The position numbers were made by a program, and so were the translations under genes. Below the pieces are notes generated by a model. The model did no database searches, was not told where the DNA came from, and was given only the letters and a program-made list of their open reading frames with translations. 64,000 nt of DNA, taken from NCBI RefSeq assembly GCF_037975245.1, contig NC_092581.1, forward strand, positions 3,360,001 to 3,424,000. Reading direction: 5' to 3'. Positions 34,901 to 46,978 of the stretch are shown here, piece by piece; the stretch's first letter is position 1; each line of letters opens with the position of its first letter. This stretch comes from Apostichopus japonicus. Taxonomy: Eukaryota > Echinodermata > Holothuroidea > Aspidochirotida > Stichopodidae.

Positions 34901-37783
34901 ATGAAAATGGTACAAATGGAAAGATTGTCACAAAAGTGTGAATATTGTGCAAAGATTTTAATACCAAACCTTTGAAAAAAAAAATTAAAGTGCTTTTAAA
35001 AGAAAATATATATTTTTATTTTTTTACTTTGCCTACTTCCATCTTCCTTCCGAATCAACCATTCAGAAAGAAAATCCTACACGTACTCCACGCAGATTTG
35101 TATCTCAGAACATCGACTTGGGTTTTCCAAAATATCATCTTCAAATTTTGAATTAAGCATAAAGAGAAGCAGAAATCGAAGAGATTTGTTGGTCTGTTCA
35201 TAATGAGCTAAAATTCACCCTTTTAAAGAGAATGCTTTCATTCTTTCACTTGCAAACATTTGCCAATGCGAGAATGCCTCGTTTATCGTCCCCCCCGGTG
35301 AAATCTTGTGAATCAAAGATCAACACAATTGTTTTCAGGTGCCCCCTTGTTACACTAGATTGCAAAGAAAAAAAGTGGGGCAAAATCACAGCTTGTAAAC
35401 AGTGGTGACGTCATTAGGCATATTTTCTAGTAAAGCAGCAATGCTGTCGTCAGCCAGCGTGAGCAGTCCTGTTTTTCAAATATTGAGCGGCTTCTACCGA
35501 ATTGTTTGAACGAATCTGGAGGCTTAGGTTCCATTTTTAATGCTGTTGACGAGTAAACAATGATTCTGATACCGTACGCCGTGTGCCCAGGACTTCGGGA
35601 ATTGTACAAATTATTCATAGACTTTTAGCTATGAAATTGTTCCTAGTGGTTGAAACTAGCAGTCTTCGGTTGGATTTGGAAGGCATTTGCAGAATTGTGT
35701 CGAACAACGGCCGGTCAGTCTGTTTTGTCTGGTTTCGGCTTTGCCAGAAGATGAAATGCTATATGGGAGAGATGGATGGATTAAATGCTAATGCTAGTTG
35801 TAACAGGTGAAATGTATTGCTTGTTTTGTTGTCAGAGCAGCCTGCTTTCACCAATCTGTGTGTGGTTTTTGTACCATATGTTCATGTGCAGTTTTAAACC
35901 GTACAGTACATGTGTCTAAATTAGTTTTGTTCAGTGTTGGGTCTTCAGTTGAGTAAGAAGTTTTTCTATCCACTGAACACCTTGTTAGGATTGCTAGAGT
36001 GAACAAGATCATTGACTAGGAGGTGACAATGAAGGGCAATCTAGTATCTTGAGATACAGCCTGCCATTGAAGAAAGACACCAACATACACACATACAGTA
36101 ACACATACAGGCACACATACAGATATATGACAGTTAAGGAGTTAACGCAATGTATGGTGGCCAGATTAATCGGACTGCATCTTACGTATATGTCAGCCCT
36201 TTCTTTGGCTAGATAGAGCCTCTATTTGGTTATCCATTATAAGTACAGATACTTTTCCTGCATACTGAGAAGTGGTATTAATCAACCAGTAAGGCTTATA
36301 AAGAATATATTTGTATGGAATCCATGATATGAGATCAACTGGAATCTGTCCTCTCCTCCTCATCCCCCCCCCCCCCCATTATGGAATAAAAACCCTCCAG
36401 GGTTATGTCAATTTTTTTTAAGCATTCCTCAAAAGCTCTCCCTCCCTTCCACATGCTCATTCATCCATGCTCTATGATATTAAGTTACCTTGTGGAATTA
36501 TTCATTATCCTCAATTGTTCAGGCATGTCTCAATTGTTATAATATCCCCTCATAATTCGCCAGGTGTAAATATTCACCGTTACCCATAGCAACGACCCTC
36601 AAGCCACATCCAGGCTACCTGTAAAGTGTTCATCAATGAACTTGTGCAGACCACTGTCTGAGAAATCTATCACATGACTTGGAGGTTGTTTTTTTTTTTT
36701 TTTTTTTTTTTAACTTCTTCTCTTTTTTTTCTTTCTTCTTTTTGCCTTGCCTCACCTCAAAGCCTGCAATTGATTTAGGTCAACATGGTTGTACTATTGA
36801 CACATATTTAGGGGAAAGCCCTTTGAAGGTGTTGCTAAAAATAGCCCATAGCCACTTGAGGTCTTGTTTTCAATTGGCCTCAATGAAATTCCAGGGGGAG
36901 GGTTTTATGTATTCTGAGCAGATTGTCTGACAAGGTATTAGTCACTCTGGCCTCTCTCATTGATGGAAGCAGGAAACTTTGTTGATGACATTGTTTGTGT
37001 TTGACTAGACTGGAGTCTTTTATTGATTACTATCCTTGCTTGGTCTTGCCTCCTTTCCATCTTTTCTGTGTTTCTTACTTTCTTGATCTGGCAAAAAGAG
37101 AAAAAAAAAAGAAAAAAAAATCCAGGGGAACTATTGTCATGCTGTATAATAAAAAAAGAAGGGAAAAAAATAAAAAAGAGGTTTGGAGAGAAATTCATCG
37201 TTTACACTTGACATCATTTTATGAGATGTGTTAAAATAACATAAATAAGGTTCCTTCAAAAAAAAGTACCGGTGTGTTTATGCCTTATTGGTTTGTTCAA
37301 TGTGGTGTGAAAATTTTTATTTTGCCATTGATTAAATATTGACACATTTTTTTTGTTTTTTTTTGTTGTCTGTGTGTTTGTGTTGTCAAACAGCTTTTTT
37401 TTGACATGTTCCAAGTTTGTATAATGATACTATTGAATAGGTGAACACTGCTAATGAGGTCAAAGAAATTGAATGACAAAAATAAACAGAATCCCACTTA
37501 AGCCGGCAGTAATGTTTGGAACATTGCACTTTGATTGGAACATGCAAAGATCATTCAAAAATTGTTTTAAAAAAAAAAAAATTGATGGGGGGGGGGTTGG
37601 GGAGTGGTAAAGGAGAGAGTAAAAGTTAGAGGGAGAGATTGGGATTAAAATCAAGGAGGCTCTGTGTTTTCCCCCTCATCTTCATTGCCCTGCAAGTGAT
37701 GTTTACCTGTGATGCTAATGAATATTGATGAATGAAGGGTTTCATGTTGTCACGACAAGATTGAAGAGCGGTGTTTTGTCAAC

Positions 37784-37786
<3 letters not shown>

Positions 37787-37815
<29 letters not shown>
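37787..37815. repeat. GA/AG dinucleotide microsatellite
   Basis: About 14 uninterrupted AG units in ARID1 intron 4. Probably length-polymorphic. Confidence 0.9.
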
Positions 37816-37820
<5 letters not shown>

Positions 37821-40800
37821 AAAAAATAAAAGGAGAAACGACAGTCTGAGGGAGAGAGAATAAGGATAGTAGTAAACAAAAAGAAAGGACAGTCACCTTG
37901 GGGAAGAATGTAAGAAGAGAAAAAAAAAAATGTTATGAATGGGTATTGCCGTTTGGATGATTGAATTACGGCTTGGAACTGGAGAGCGGGTAATGTTACA
38001 ATTCCTCTGAATTATGGCGGAGTGAAATAAAACATGATTTGCCTGGAAAGGTCAAGAGAGCTGTTACAAACTGGGATGATTGTTTGTCGTCTGTGAAAGT
38101 CAGTGAGATATATAGAAGGTGTAGCATATTGATGATGAACATGCTGCCATTGAGAGCTTGTAGAAGGAGAGGTGGAGAGAGAGAGATACAAGGGAACCTA
38201 CTACCTCCTCTGCCAATTAAAGAATGAATTTTGCAGTAGACGAGTGTTATTTGAGTGTTATGATACTATAGCACATTGCAGCAACCTTTGCCACACTATC
38301 TTACACACAGACTGAAAGAACCACACCCTTCCACGGGTTCAGATTTTCACCCACTGCCAAAAAAAAAAAACAATCCCAAAAATGTTCCTCATATTTAGGT
38401 CTCAAGTTTTCCTCTAAAGTTACCCCCCTCCCATCTTTGTAAAAACAAATATCAGCGATTTGCTTTAAAGCCAAGAAAGGAGGTTAGTGGTCACGAGTGG
38501 TGACGCATTACTTTCAGCTTTCTCAGGATGAGTTTTGTTGTTTTTTACAAACAGACATGATAACACATTGCATACACACATAAGACTCATAGCGATAGCA
38601 CAGTTGTACTGACTGAATTGTGAAGCAAGTCTCTTTTCCCCTAACCTTTTCTGTTACAGCAATATTGTCCATACATACCCACACACTACTGCACAAGCCT
38701 GATGCTTTTGATAAAGCCAAAATTGCCGGAACTACTTTTCCCATATCTATGCCCACATCTGCACAGTGTTTCTGTGTGCGCACTGTTAGTCATACATTTC
38801 TGTATGTACTACGTTCCTAGTATATAAGCCTCTGTGGTACTTAGTTTATCTGTGCAGTACTTTGTTCACATAGAGTGTACACAGCCAGCCAGAAAGAGTT
38901 TAGAGCCATTTGCCAATATATCAATGCAGTGTGGCTTGACTGGATGGCACTGTGTACACTGAGGGTTATTGTATAGGGGCTTTTTATTGTGTTATTGCAG
39001 TGGAGTGCAGTTTTTCCCAGCATGGCTTACACAGTGGAAAAAAAAGAAAGAAGGAAATTTTGCTTTAGACTGTGTATGTGGCAAGGCCTCACCCAGCTTG
39101 TTTTTTTTTGCCTTCTCAGTATTTAAAGTGTCCTACGGGTGTTAGGTTTAAACTAGGTTTTTGTGTGGTTACAAGGAAAATACAACATCACCATTAGTGA
39201 TTGTATGAATTGAAAGAAAGAAAAACAACTTTTGACAAATGGATGTGATAACAATGGAGCCTATAAAATGCAACTATATGCCAAACACCATCAATAAAAA
39301 TCACATAAAAATTAATAAAATAAACAGGTAATACATAAAAACCTGAGGTCATTATTTAATAAGTTTGTCAACATTTAGGGAAAGAATAACAGATTTAATG
39401 GGGGGGGGGGTGGGAAAGTGTCACAACAATTGAAAATATATAAGTAAAAAAGTAAAAAGGAAGCTATTATGTCCATGTCTAACCCTGCAATTTTAAAAAT
39501 ATGATCAATACTAACTTTGTAGTATGAAAAAGTTAACAATATGTGTGCCCCAATTCTTTTGTTCAGGTGTTTAGTTTCTGATTGCACTATTTTTAGAATA
39601 TTGACAAATTGCTTCTGTTGTTTGGTTTGAAGCTCTTGACTGTGGAGAGGACTTTACTATAGTTTGTCATTTTGGAAGTTTCCCATTCTGTTGTTTTGAT
39701 GCTAATAGTAGTTTGGAAATAAGACACCTTTTGTTATTCCTACTATTTGTCTGCCTTGTTGTTTTTGTTTTGGAATGGGGGGGGGGGGGCGAAATATGGC
39801 ATAATAATGTGTTGGGGCTTAAGTGAGTGGGAACTATATAGAAGGCTTATAAATCTAGGTTGGTAAAATGGAGAAACATAAATTTATGAGGTGTCTCCAT
39901 TTTGTTTCTACTTTTGAAGTTGAAGAAACCAAATTTAATAAGAAGTAATTTTGGAGATTATTTCTTCATTGGCCTCAAGGCCATCCAAGTCGTGTCATAT
40001 TATGTTGTGTATGAAAATTACCGCCCATGTTTTTTTTCTTTTTGTTCGGAAGTACTCCTTAGCATAATATTTAGTTTGGATGGTTGATATACTTAGATCC
40101 ACGGGCAGAAGGAGAATGAGAGGGGGAAGGACAGGGGGGGGGCTAAGTAGTGGTACGGGTGAAAGGAGAATGAAGAGTGAGGGTGGAGGCAATGAGAGTT
40201 AAATTGGAGTTATGAATTGCATAATTCAGATGATACAGTATCTCATACTACTGTACTTCTGTTTAGATCTAATGTTAGTCACTATGAATGCCTATGGGGA
40301 TGGCCACATTTCAACCAATTGTCGGGAGTAGATGAAAACATTTGAAACTATTTTAACATTTTAACTCAGCACTTCAGGAAGCCTGCTAGGAAGTAATCAA
40401 ATAGGAAAAGGGGGAATTTATGAGATAATCTCTTAAAAACTGTGGTCTTTGTTGCTTTGTTTTACTTCAGACCAAAAGCAATTGTTGAGTTAAAAATAAT
40501 CGGTAAATATGTCACCGGATGGCCAATTCAAACGGAGATGAGATGGTGGTATGGAAAGTTTTTTGAAAGAGGGGTTGGGCAGAGGAGAGAGGGATAGAGG
40601 GGGGAGGGAAGGAGGGGAAGAGGAGGTTCTCGTTATAAACTTGGAATATGTTAATGCTGAATTATTCCCTGGTATGGTACAGGTTGATCCAAGTGCTGGA
40701 AAAAGTAGCCGATTGAAAGTAGATTAGCGATTGGAAGGTTGTCGAGCACAACAAAACAGTTTTAAAGAGTACTTACCAAACTTTGACCAAATACTGAATG

Positions 40801-42198
40801 TTGTGTGAGACATTGGTATAGTTTCCACTGATTTTTTTGAAGAAATAGTTGTTTGAAGGAAACAAAAGCATTGAACGAAATGGGAGATTTCTTTTACAAG
40901 TAGGTTTGATTCGGTTCCAATGGTGGTGTGTGCATGTACACATGACAAAGAGGGTCCCATAATTACAAGAAAGCCAAAATTTCTTCCAGTACCAAGAGGG
41001 AGAGAGTGACTCTGTGGGTCACAGATTAGGATGTAACCAATATCCCGATATGGTTGACCGATTTAAGCACCATCATGCATTCAATCTCGGACGGATAAGA
41101 AGAAAAAAAATCTCTTTTTCCCCAGTGCTATTGTGGATGAATGATAGTCACACAATCACGTCGATGTACTGCCAATGACCCGATGATCAATGCTTTCAAT
41201 CTCGACCAAAACAATAACAAAGGGACAGCTTTTGTTTTGGTTTGAATTTCTTCGTTCACTAGATCTCTGCATGAGTCCAGGTTAAACGTTTTTGGGGAAA
41301 GTACATGGTAGTAGTGATGGTGTGATTCTTTTGCTATACGAAGGTGTGTGTACCTATAAGGATTGTAGAATAATGGATCGTTTTGTTTGTGTTGATAATC
41401 GAATTGATTAAATGTTGTTTTAGGGGTCACTCGGACTACCACATTATGTAGCCTGGACTATTTCAAAGTTATTCAATGATGTTTCAGTTGTTTGCATAAA
41501 TTTCAAATGTTCCTGGGAACGGTTTTCATGTCGTCGTTTAGTTTATGAATAATCTATGGGAACCCACCACAAAGCAAATATGGAGATGTGTACATGATGT
41601 AATTAGAGTGGGAAGGGCAGAAAGTAACATTGGCTAATCAGTGCTTCCTTAAAGCAGCCGGTTGTGCGGGTAACATGGTAACATACCGTGTGATTCTATG
41701 ATGAATATGTGACTGAATTTCCCACGAGAGATAGGTAAGTGCTATGTGTTGTGGTGAAAAGGTTGCAAAATGTTTCATCTCTCACTGGAAGAAAGGTTCA
41801 GTTTGGTTTGTAATTAGATTTGTCAGTTAATGACAGAAATCAACCTTGAGTCTCAAATAGGAAGTAGGATAGGTGCATCCGTATCGGTGAGATTGGGTTT
41901 GACTTGTCTCAAGTCAATTAAACTTGTTTATATACCGCACTTCTCTTTCACCGGTTCTTTGCTCGAATAATGCACTTTTCCGTCCGTCTTGAAGAGATGT
42001 TTACATATCTGTTGGAACATAAATGTAACCAAATAACCAGTATAACTCCAGTCTCGACAGAAGAAACCTTTCATTAGTGACTATGGCATAGTAAACACAA
42101 TCATGAGAATGTCCTTCTTGCCAAACGTTTTGGCCCATTTTCTGTCATCCCTAAGTGTTCAAACTGCAAACATGTAAGATCAAAATCCTTGTTGAGAT

Positions 42199-42299
42199 CT
42201 CCCCTCCCCTCCCCTTCCTTCCCCTCCCCTTCCTCCCCTCCCCTCCCCTCCCCTTCCTCCCCTCCCCTCCCCTTCCCTCCCCTCCCCTTCCCTCCCCTC
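42199..42299. repeat. Polypyrimidine CCCCT/CCTTCC tract
   Basis: About 100 bases with only C and T, in CCCCT and CCTTC pentamer-like units. Such mirror-symmetric homopyrimidine DNA may adopt triplex structure; that is inference. Confidence 0.85.
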
Positions 42300-44500
42300 A
42301 GAGTTCTCCAATGTGAACAAGACTGTAGTTGCACTGCACAGGCACTCTGGTTAAATTAAACTGTCTATTATTATAGGTGGTGTGTAGTTATGTCGTGTCA
42401 TCCTATCTGGGGTGCTATAAAGGGACAAACATGGTACATAAAATAAGGTCCCTTTACCACACAGTTAAGAAGGGATGGACACTGTCCATAGCAACCATCT
42501 TTTTATCTGTGGATGCCAGAGAAGCTATATTTGTTTATCAGAGTACACCCCCACCTTTAACATTTGCCAGCCTGTACAGTTGTGTATTCAAGGTACCATC
42601 TGGCTGCAATATATATATATATCTACTGGAGAGATCAATATCGTGGCTTTGAAAGAGGTAGCAAATGTCTCCTCTGTAATAGTGAACTGGGTCAGTTTGA
42701 GAGCACCATTAAACCAACATCATCATCAACCAGTGTCTGAATACTGTAGTTGGCAAATTTCCAGCCAGCCTCAGATTTCCTATAGAGGACATTTGAATAG
42801 CATTTACAGTGTAGTTACATTGTAAAAACCCTTTGTAAAGAGAACTTGTTACTCTCTTCAGGTACAGTAGGGCCATTTCATATGTTCCATGCACTTTAAT
42901 ACTCTAGGTAATACTTGCCTCATGAATCGCGATTGTCATGTGATTACAACCGATTTTCCGCTGTACCGAAAGAAGGGGAGGGAGGACAAGAAAATCGGTG
43001 GTATTGAAATTGCAGACGAAATTTGTAGAAGATGAGAAACGGACTCAAGTGGGAGAAACCATTTCAGAGCGATTTCAAACTCCCCATAAATTTCAACAAA
43101 GCACTCGTTGGAAATTGTTGTTCCTCCTTTCAAGTATCGTTTTGAATTAGTTTTTGAACATGTTTTTTTGATGTTGTTCGATCCATACTTTCCATTAACC
43201 GGTACACTTGAAGTTGAGCTGTTGGATTTTGGTTAAGTTTTCATTTCAAAAGAAACTTTGGAAAGCCATCAGAGATATACTGTATAAATAAAATTTGAGT
43301 CGTGTCCGGGCAACGGAATGTTGCGAAGCTGTTCTGCTTAATTTCTAAAATGGCTTACACTGTTACCATTCACTCAATGGAAAAATCTAAGAGAGTGACT
43401 CGGTCGATGGCAAGATGCTGTGTGGAAAGTTTTTGTCCACCAATTGGCATGTAACTTTAAATGAATGATTTAGCTTGGTCAGTTTTTGTCTGTATTTTGA
43501 CCATACCTTACAGAGTTTTGTACTGAACCTGATTACACTTTGTTTGTTCAGCACAGTGGCAAGGAAGCAAGGCTGCAGGAGCAGCTGTGAAACTCCCCTG
43601 CAGCTAGGCTGACCATAGAAATTATCTCTGCAGACCAGCACGCATGTGAAACTGCAATAGTACAAGTGTATGTCTTACATAGTCTGGCTGCAGCCTCCTC
43701 GGTGACCTACGCAGCTTTGCTGCAGCCTTCTCAGTGTCCTTCTTTTTGGACACAATGCCCTTATTCAAACCTAAACAACATCGACACCTTCCAGATTCTT
43801 TAACCAAATTGATCTTTAATTAGCCCCATAGTTTCCCTAAGTAAAATTGTCCTGTTAAATTTGCTGACACTGTTGGCAATTAGCTCTCTCTCTCTATATT
43901 ATGGACAGGAGTTTGGTCAGCATGATGTGGCAAAATATCATAACTGTTTTTTTTCCTTTCTTTTTTGTCAATTGAAAATTGATTTGTTCTTAAAATGAAT
44001 TTCCAGTATTCAAACATCATAAATTATTTCACTCTGTAATATCGTACAGAAATTAAATTTTTGTGAGATGTATTTTAAGCGAGAACTTCAATTGACTGAC
44101 TACAGCTTAACCCTGCCCTTTCCAGATTGACTCAAAAACACTGTATCCAGGCATCAATAAATGTGTTTTATTTTTAAGAAAATTTTAAAAAACAGTTTGA
44201 ATGGAGAATGGAACACAGTTCTTATAGATCTGTCACTGTCAGACTGGGCAAAGAAAAACGATAATAAAACAACAAAATCACTCTTCCGTAAAGGACTGTA
44301 TTGACTGTATGTAGAGATAGACTGCTGTTTTTTGTAGAATACATCTATTAGTTCACCCTATTGAGGTCTTCGGGGTTTCCCCTTCCTTTTGTATGTACTT
44401 TCTGTCATTATAGTCCACTTTGTTTTTTTCTGTTGACGATTATTTCAGAACTCTGAAAAGTAACGTCATTGAGTTCTTTTTTTTTTTTTGCCTTTGACAG

Positions 44501-44798
44501 GATCTGTCGGGTTGTATCGACGACCTGCCTACAGAGGGCGACGTAAGTAACCAAACGTCGTCAAATGCTGCACCTGTAAATAGCCAGCCCGTACCGAACT
44601 CATCAGATCAGACGGCATCGGCTGTGGCCCCCGTAGACACCAAGCCGAAAGTGGAACCAGGTAGTAATCCACCCTCCCAACCACCGACCCCGGTAGGACC
44701 GCCATCGTCTGGTGCCGCGGTCAAACCCGCCCCTTCTCCGGTGGGGTCGCCAGCCAGCCTGGTATCCAGAACATCTCAGTCGCCAGCAAGTGCCAATA
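44501..44798 (+). CDS. ARID1: ARID1 exon 5, conserved DLSGxIDDLP motif
   Basis: Acceptor CTTTGACAG, donor CAATA|GTAAGT; 99 codons plus one base (about residues 636-734). It begins DLSGCIDDLPTEGD, matching the DLSGSIDDLPTG motif conserved in vertebrate ARID1A and ARID1B, and contains APSPVGSPAS, like SPSPVGSPAS there. This motif pair in order is the strongest family signature N-terminal to the ARID. The intervening text is Ser/Pro/Asn-rich. It exits in phase 1. Confidence 0.93.
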
Positions 44799-46205
44799 GT
44801 AAGTTGTTTCCCTAACCAGGCTTTTGAGACATGTTTTGTCAAGGTTTTTGAGATGATCATTTGAGGTTTAAAGACAAGTGAACTTGAAGCAAGCAGGAAC
44901 TATGTCAATAGATACTGTATGATTCTAACTTATCACTACAGGGCATGCAAGGCATATATATGGGATACCAGTGAGCACGAATGTGTTAATGTACAGAAAG
45001 AGGAGGGGGGAGGGGAAACCACCTGTAAAACAGAAATTTAAACTCAAAGTTTTAATTTTCTTAAAGCAAGGATATCTTTATAGTTCTACATTTGCGACAT
45101 TTGTTTGCTATGAGTTCACTGTTGCTATAACAAACATATATCTGGGAGATGGCTTGGGAGATATGAATGAAAGTTTCAGCAGGATACCAACATCATATTC
45201 TTATTATACATGTCTGCATTTGAAATAAATTTACCTCATAATTTTTTTTTTTTTTTAATTGCAATGTTCTATAAATCAACCTCATCAAATTTTATTTATT
45301 TTTCTCCAAAAGGTGTGCAACATATGTGTATGTTTTTTTTTTCATAGTGTAGGATATCATAGAATATGAATCAGTTTCTGGGTTATAATGTTGCACCTAT
45401 TTTCTAAATAAAACTGCTAACTGTGCCATCATCAATGCAGGATAACGTTACACTCGCCGCGGATATAAAGATGGATCGGTTGCGGTCACACCAAATTTGG
45501 TAACGGTTGCAGAACACTCTGTAAGGAGTATTCGCTTACCGGTGACATTTTCCCTCGGAAAGCTTAAACGAAGAGCACCCACTCAGCCGTCTAAATATAT
45601 CAACAGTATCTTGACGTAACGATGCACTTTTCTCTGCTTATGGTGGATTGCTAGACTTTAATGCCTCTTTGTGTCTCGAATTTAGGGAAAAGTGGAAAGC
45701 ACTCTTGTAGGTAGTATTCTAATAAGGCCAGCGTCGGTTTGTCTTGAACTGAGTCTTCCGAAATTACTCCTGAAGCACGAAAGAAGAAGCGATACCGCCG
45801 GTCGTAATCTGCCACTGGAGAACAATACTAAATTATTGATGCTGCTCAGAGAGCTTAGAGCATATTGTCAAAATGGTGGTTGGATGATCATATTGTAAAT
45901 GTAGAGGGGGGGGGATAGGGGAGGAGTGAGTGTGGGAGGGAGAGAGGGTGGGAGGGACTGAGGTGACAAGATGTCATCAAGATGTGCATCCTGGCTCTCT
46001 TTGCACTGCTGTGGTAATTATGATGACAGGCATACACAGCACTTAACATATAAATCTGGGTAGTCCAACTTCAGGTACTTTCTCCAAATGATCAAGTATC
46101 AATTCAAAATATTCCAGGAATTGCAGACATTAAAAGTGTTTGGTCATCTCGCTAATGGAGTGATTTTGCTTCAACTAATATTCCGTACCCTTGATTTTTC
46201 TGCAG
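44799..46205 (+). other. ARID1: ARID1 intron 5
   Basis: GTAAGT to TTTCTGCAG. A stretch at about 45440-45895 has a more balanced composition than its surroundings and a short ORF, but no splice sites that fit the frame. It could be a conserved regulatory segment. A G-rich patch is at 45903-45960. Confidence 0.4.
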
Positions 46206-46325
46206 GTGGATCTGGTACTCCACAACCTCAGATGACGCTGCCTCCTGGCAATCACCAAGACAACAAGGGAGCAGACAGACTCAGCCAGAGTCCCAGTGTG
46301 CAGCAACAACATCCTGATATGAAAG
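46206..46325 (+). CDS. ARID1: ARID1 exon 6
   Basis: 120 bases, phase 1 at both ends (about residues 735-774). Junction codons A|GT (Ser) and G|GG (Gly). Gln/Pro-rich text (GSGTPQPQMTLPPGNHQ). Being a multiple of three with matched phases, it could be skipped without breaking frame. Confidence 0.8.
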
Positions 46326-46801
46326 GTACATTATAAAATTAAACAAATACCAAGCATTTTTTTGTTGGTTTTTGCTAACCAGCCTTAGTGAGAGAGTCAA
46401 ACCCTGACCATCTTTGCTAAATAAAAAAAAAATAAAAAAATAATAAATTATAAACATTAAATTTAAAAAAAAAAAAAAAAAATTTAAAAAAGTGTAGAGG
46501 AAGAAACCAGACATCACCATTAGTGGGAAGGAAGTTTTGTCAGAATGGTGGAGGTGTACATTTACCTTCCAAAAGCGACTCAAAATTGCCATTTGTTTGT
46601 AATGTAATTGATTGCAACAGGTGACACTCCTGATGTGGTGTGTGTGTGTGATTTTATTTTGGGATGGGGGAAGGGGAGAGGTGTTGGGTGGTGGTGGGAG
46701 AAGTGTGGGGATAATGCAAAAAATAATCCTTCCTGGTTAGGATTACACATCTGTAGTCATGGTTCATGCTGAAACCTTGGTGCTTTTTCTGTTCCAATCA
46801 G
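46326..46801 (+). other. ARID1: ARID1 intron 6
   Basis: GTACAT to CCAATCAG, 476 bases. It contains A/T-only stretches (46420-46490), a TG run near 46640 and a G-rich patch. Nothing coding. Confidence 0.5.
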
Positions 46802-46978
46802 GGAACCAAATGCCGATGAGCGGCGGTGGTTATCCACAGAACAGTAGGCCCCCACCATACGGCAGCTCCTCCTACTCCTCCTACTCAAGTATGACTAGGT
46901 ACCCAAATCAATCGCCAGGATGCAACCAGAACCAGGTGTCTTTTGTAAACTACCAACAGAATCCTTATGGTTCGCCAG
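46802..46978 (+). CDS. ARID1: ARID1 exon 7
   Basis: 177 bases, phase 1 at both ends (about residues 775-833), acceptor TTCCAATCAG, donor CGCCAG|GTAATA. Tyr/Ser/Pro/Asn-rich (YGSSSYSSYSSMTRYPNQSP). Such Y/S/Q/N/G-rich text is typical of phase-separating, prion-like low-complexity regions known in ARID1 N-termini. Matched phases allow in-frame skipping. Confidence 0.83.

Larger units (their letters stand above)
31977..44500 (+). other. ARID1: ARID1 intron 4 (12.5 kb)
   Basis: GTAAGT to TTTGACAG. It holds short tandem words near 32335-32390 (GTGAAAGTGCATCCTAT), homopolymer tracts (for example T-run 36689-36711), a GA microsatellite (37787-37815) and a C/T tract (42199-42299). AT-rich otherwise. 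No exon is required by phase and none convinced me, but this size could hide short or alternative ones. Confidence 0.5.

Noticed and set aside
45440-45897. Possible extra exon in ARID1 intron 5
   Set aside because: More balanced composition and a 68-codon ORF, but no acceptor/donor pair compatible with the phase 1 frame; left as unexplained non-coding DNA.
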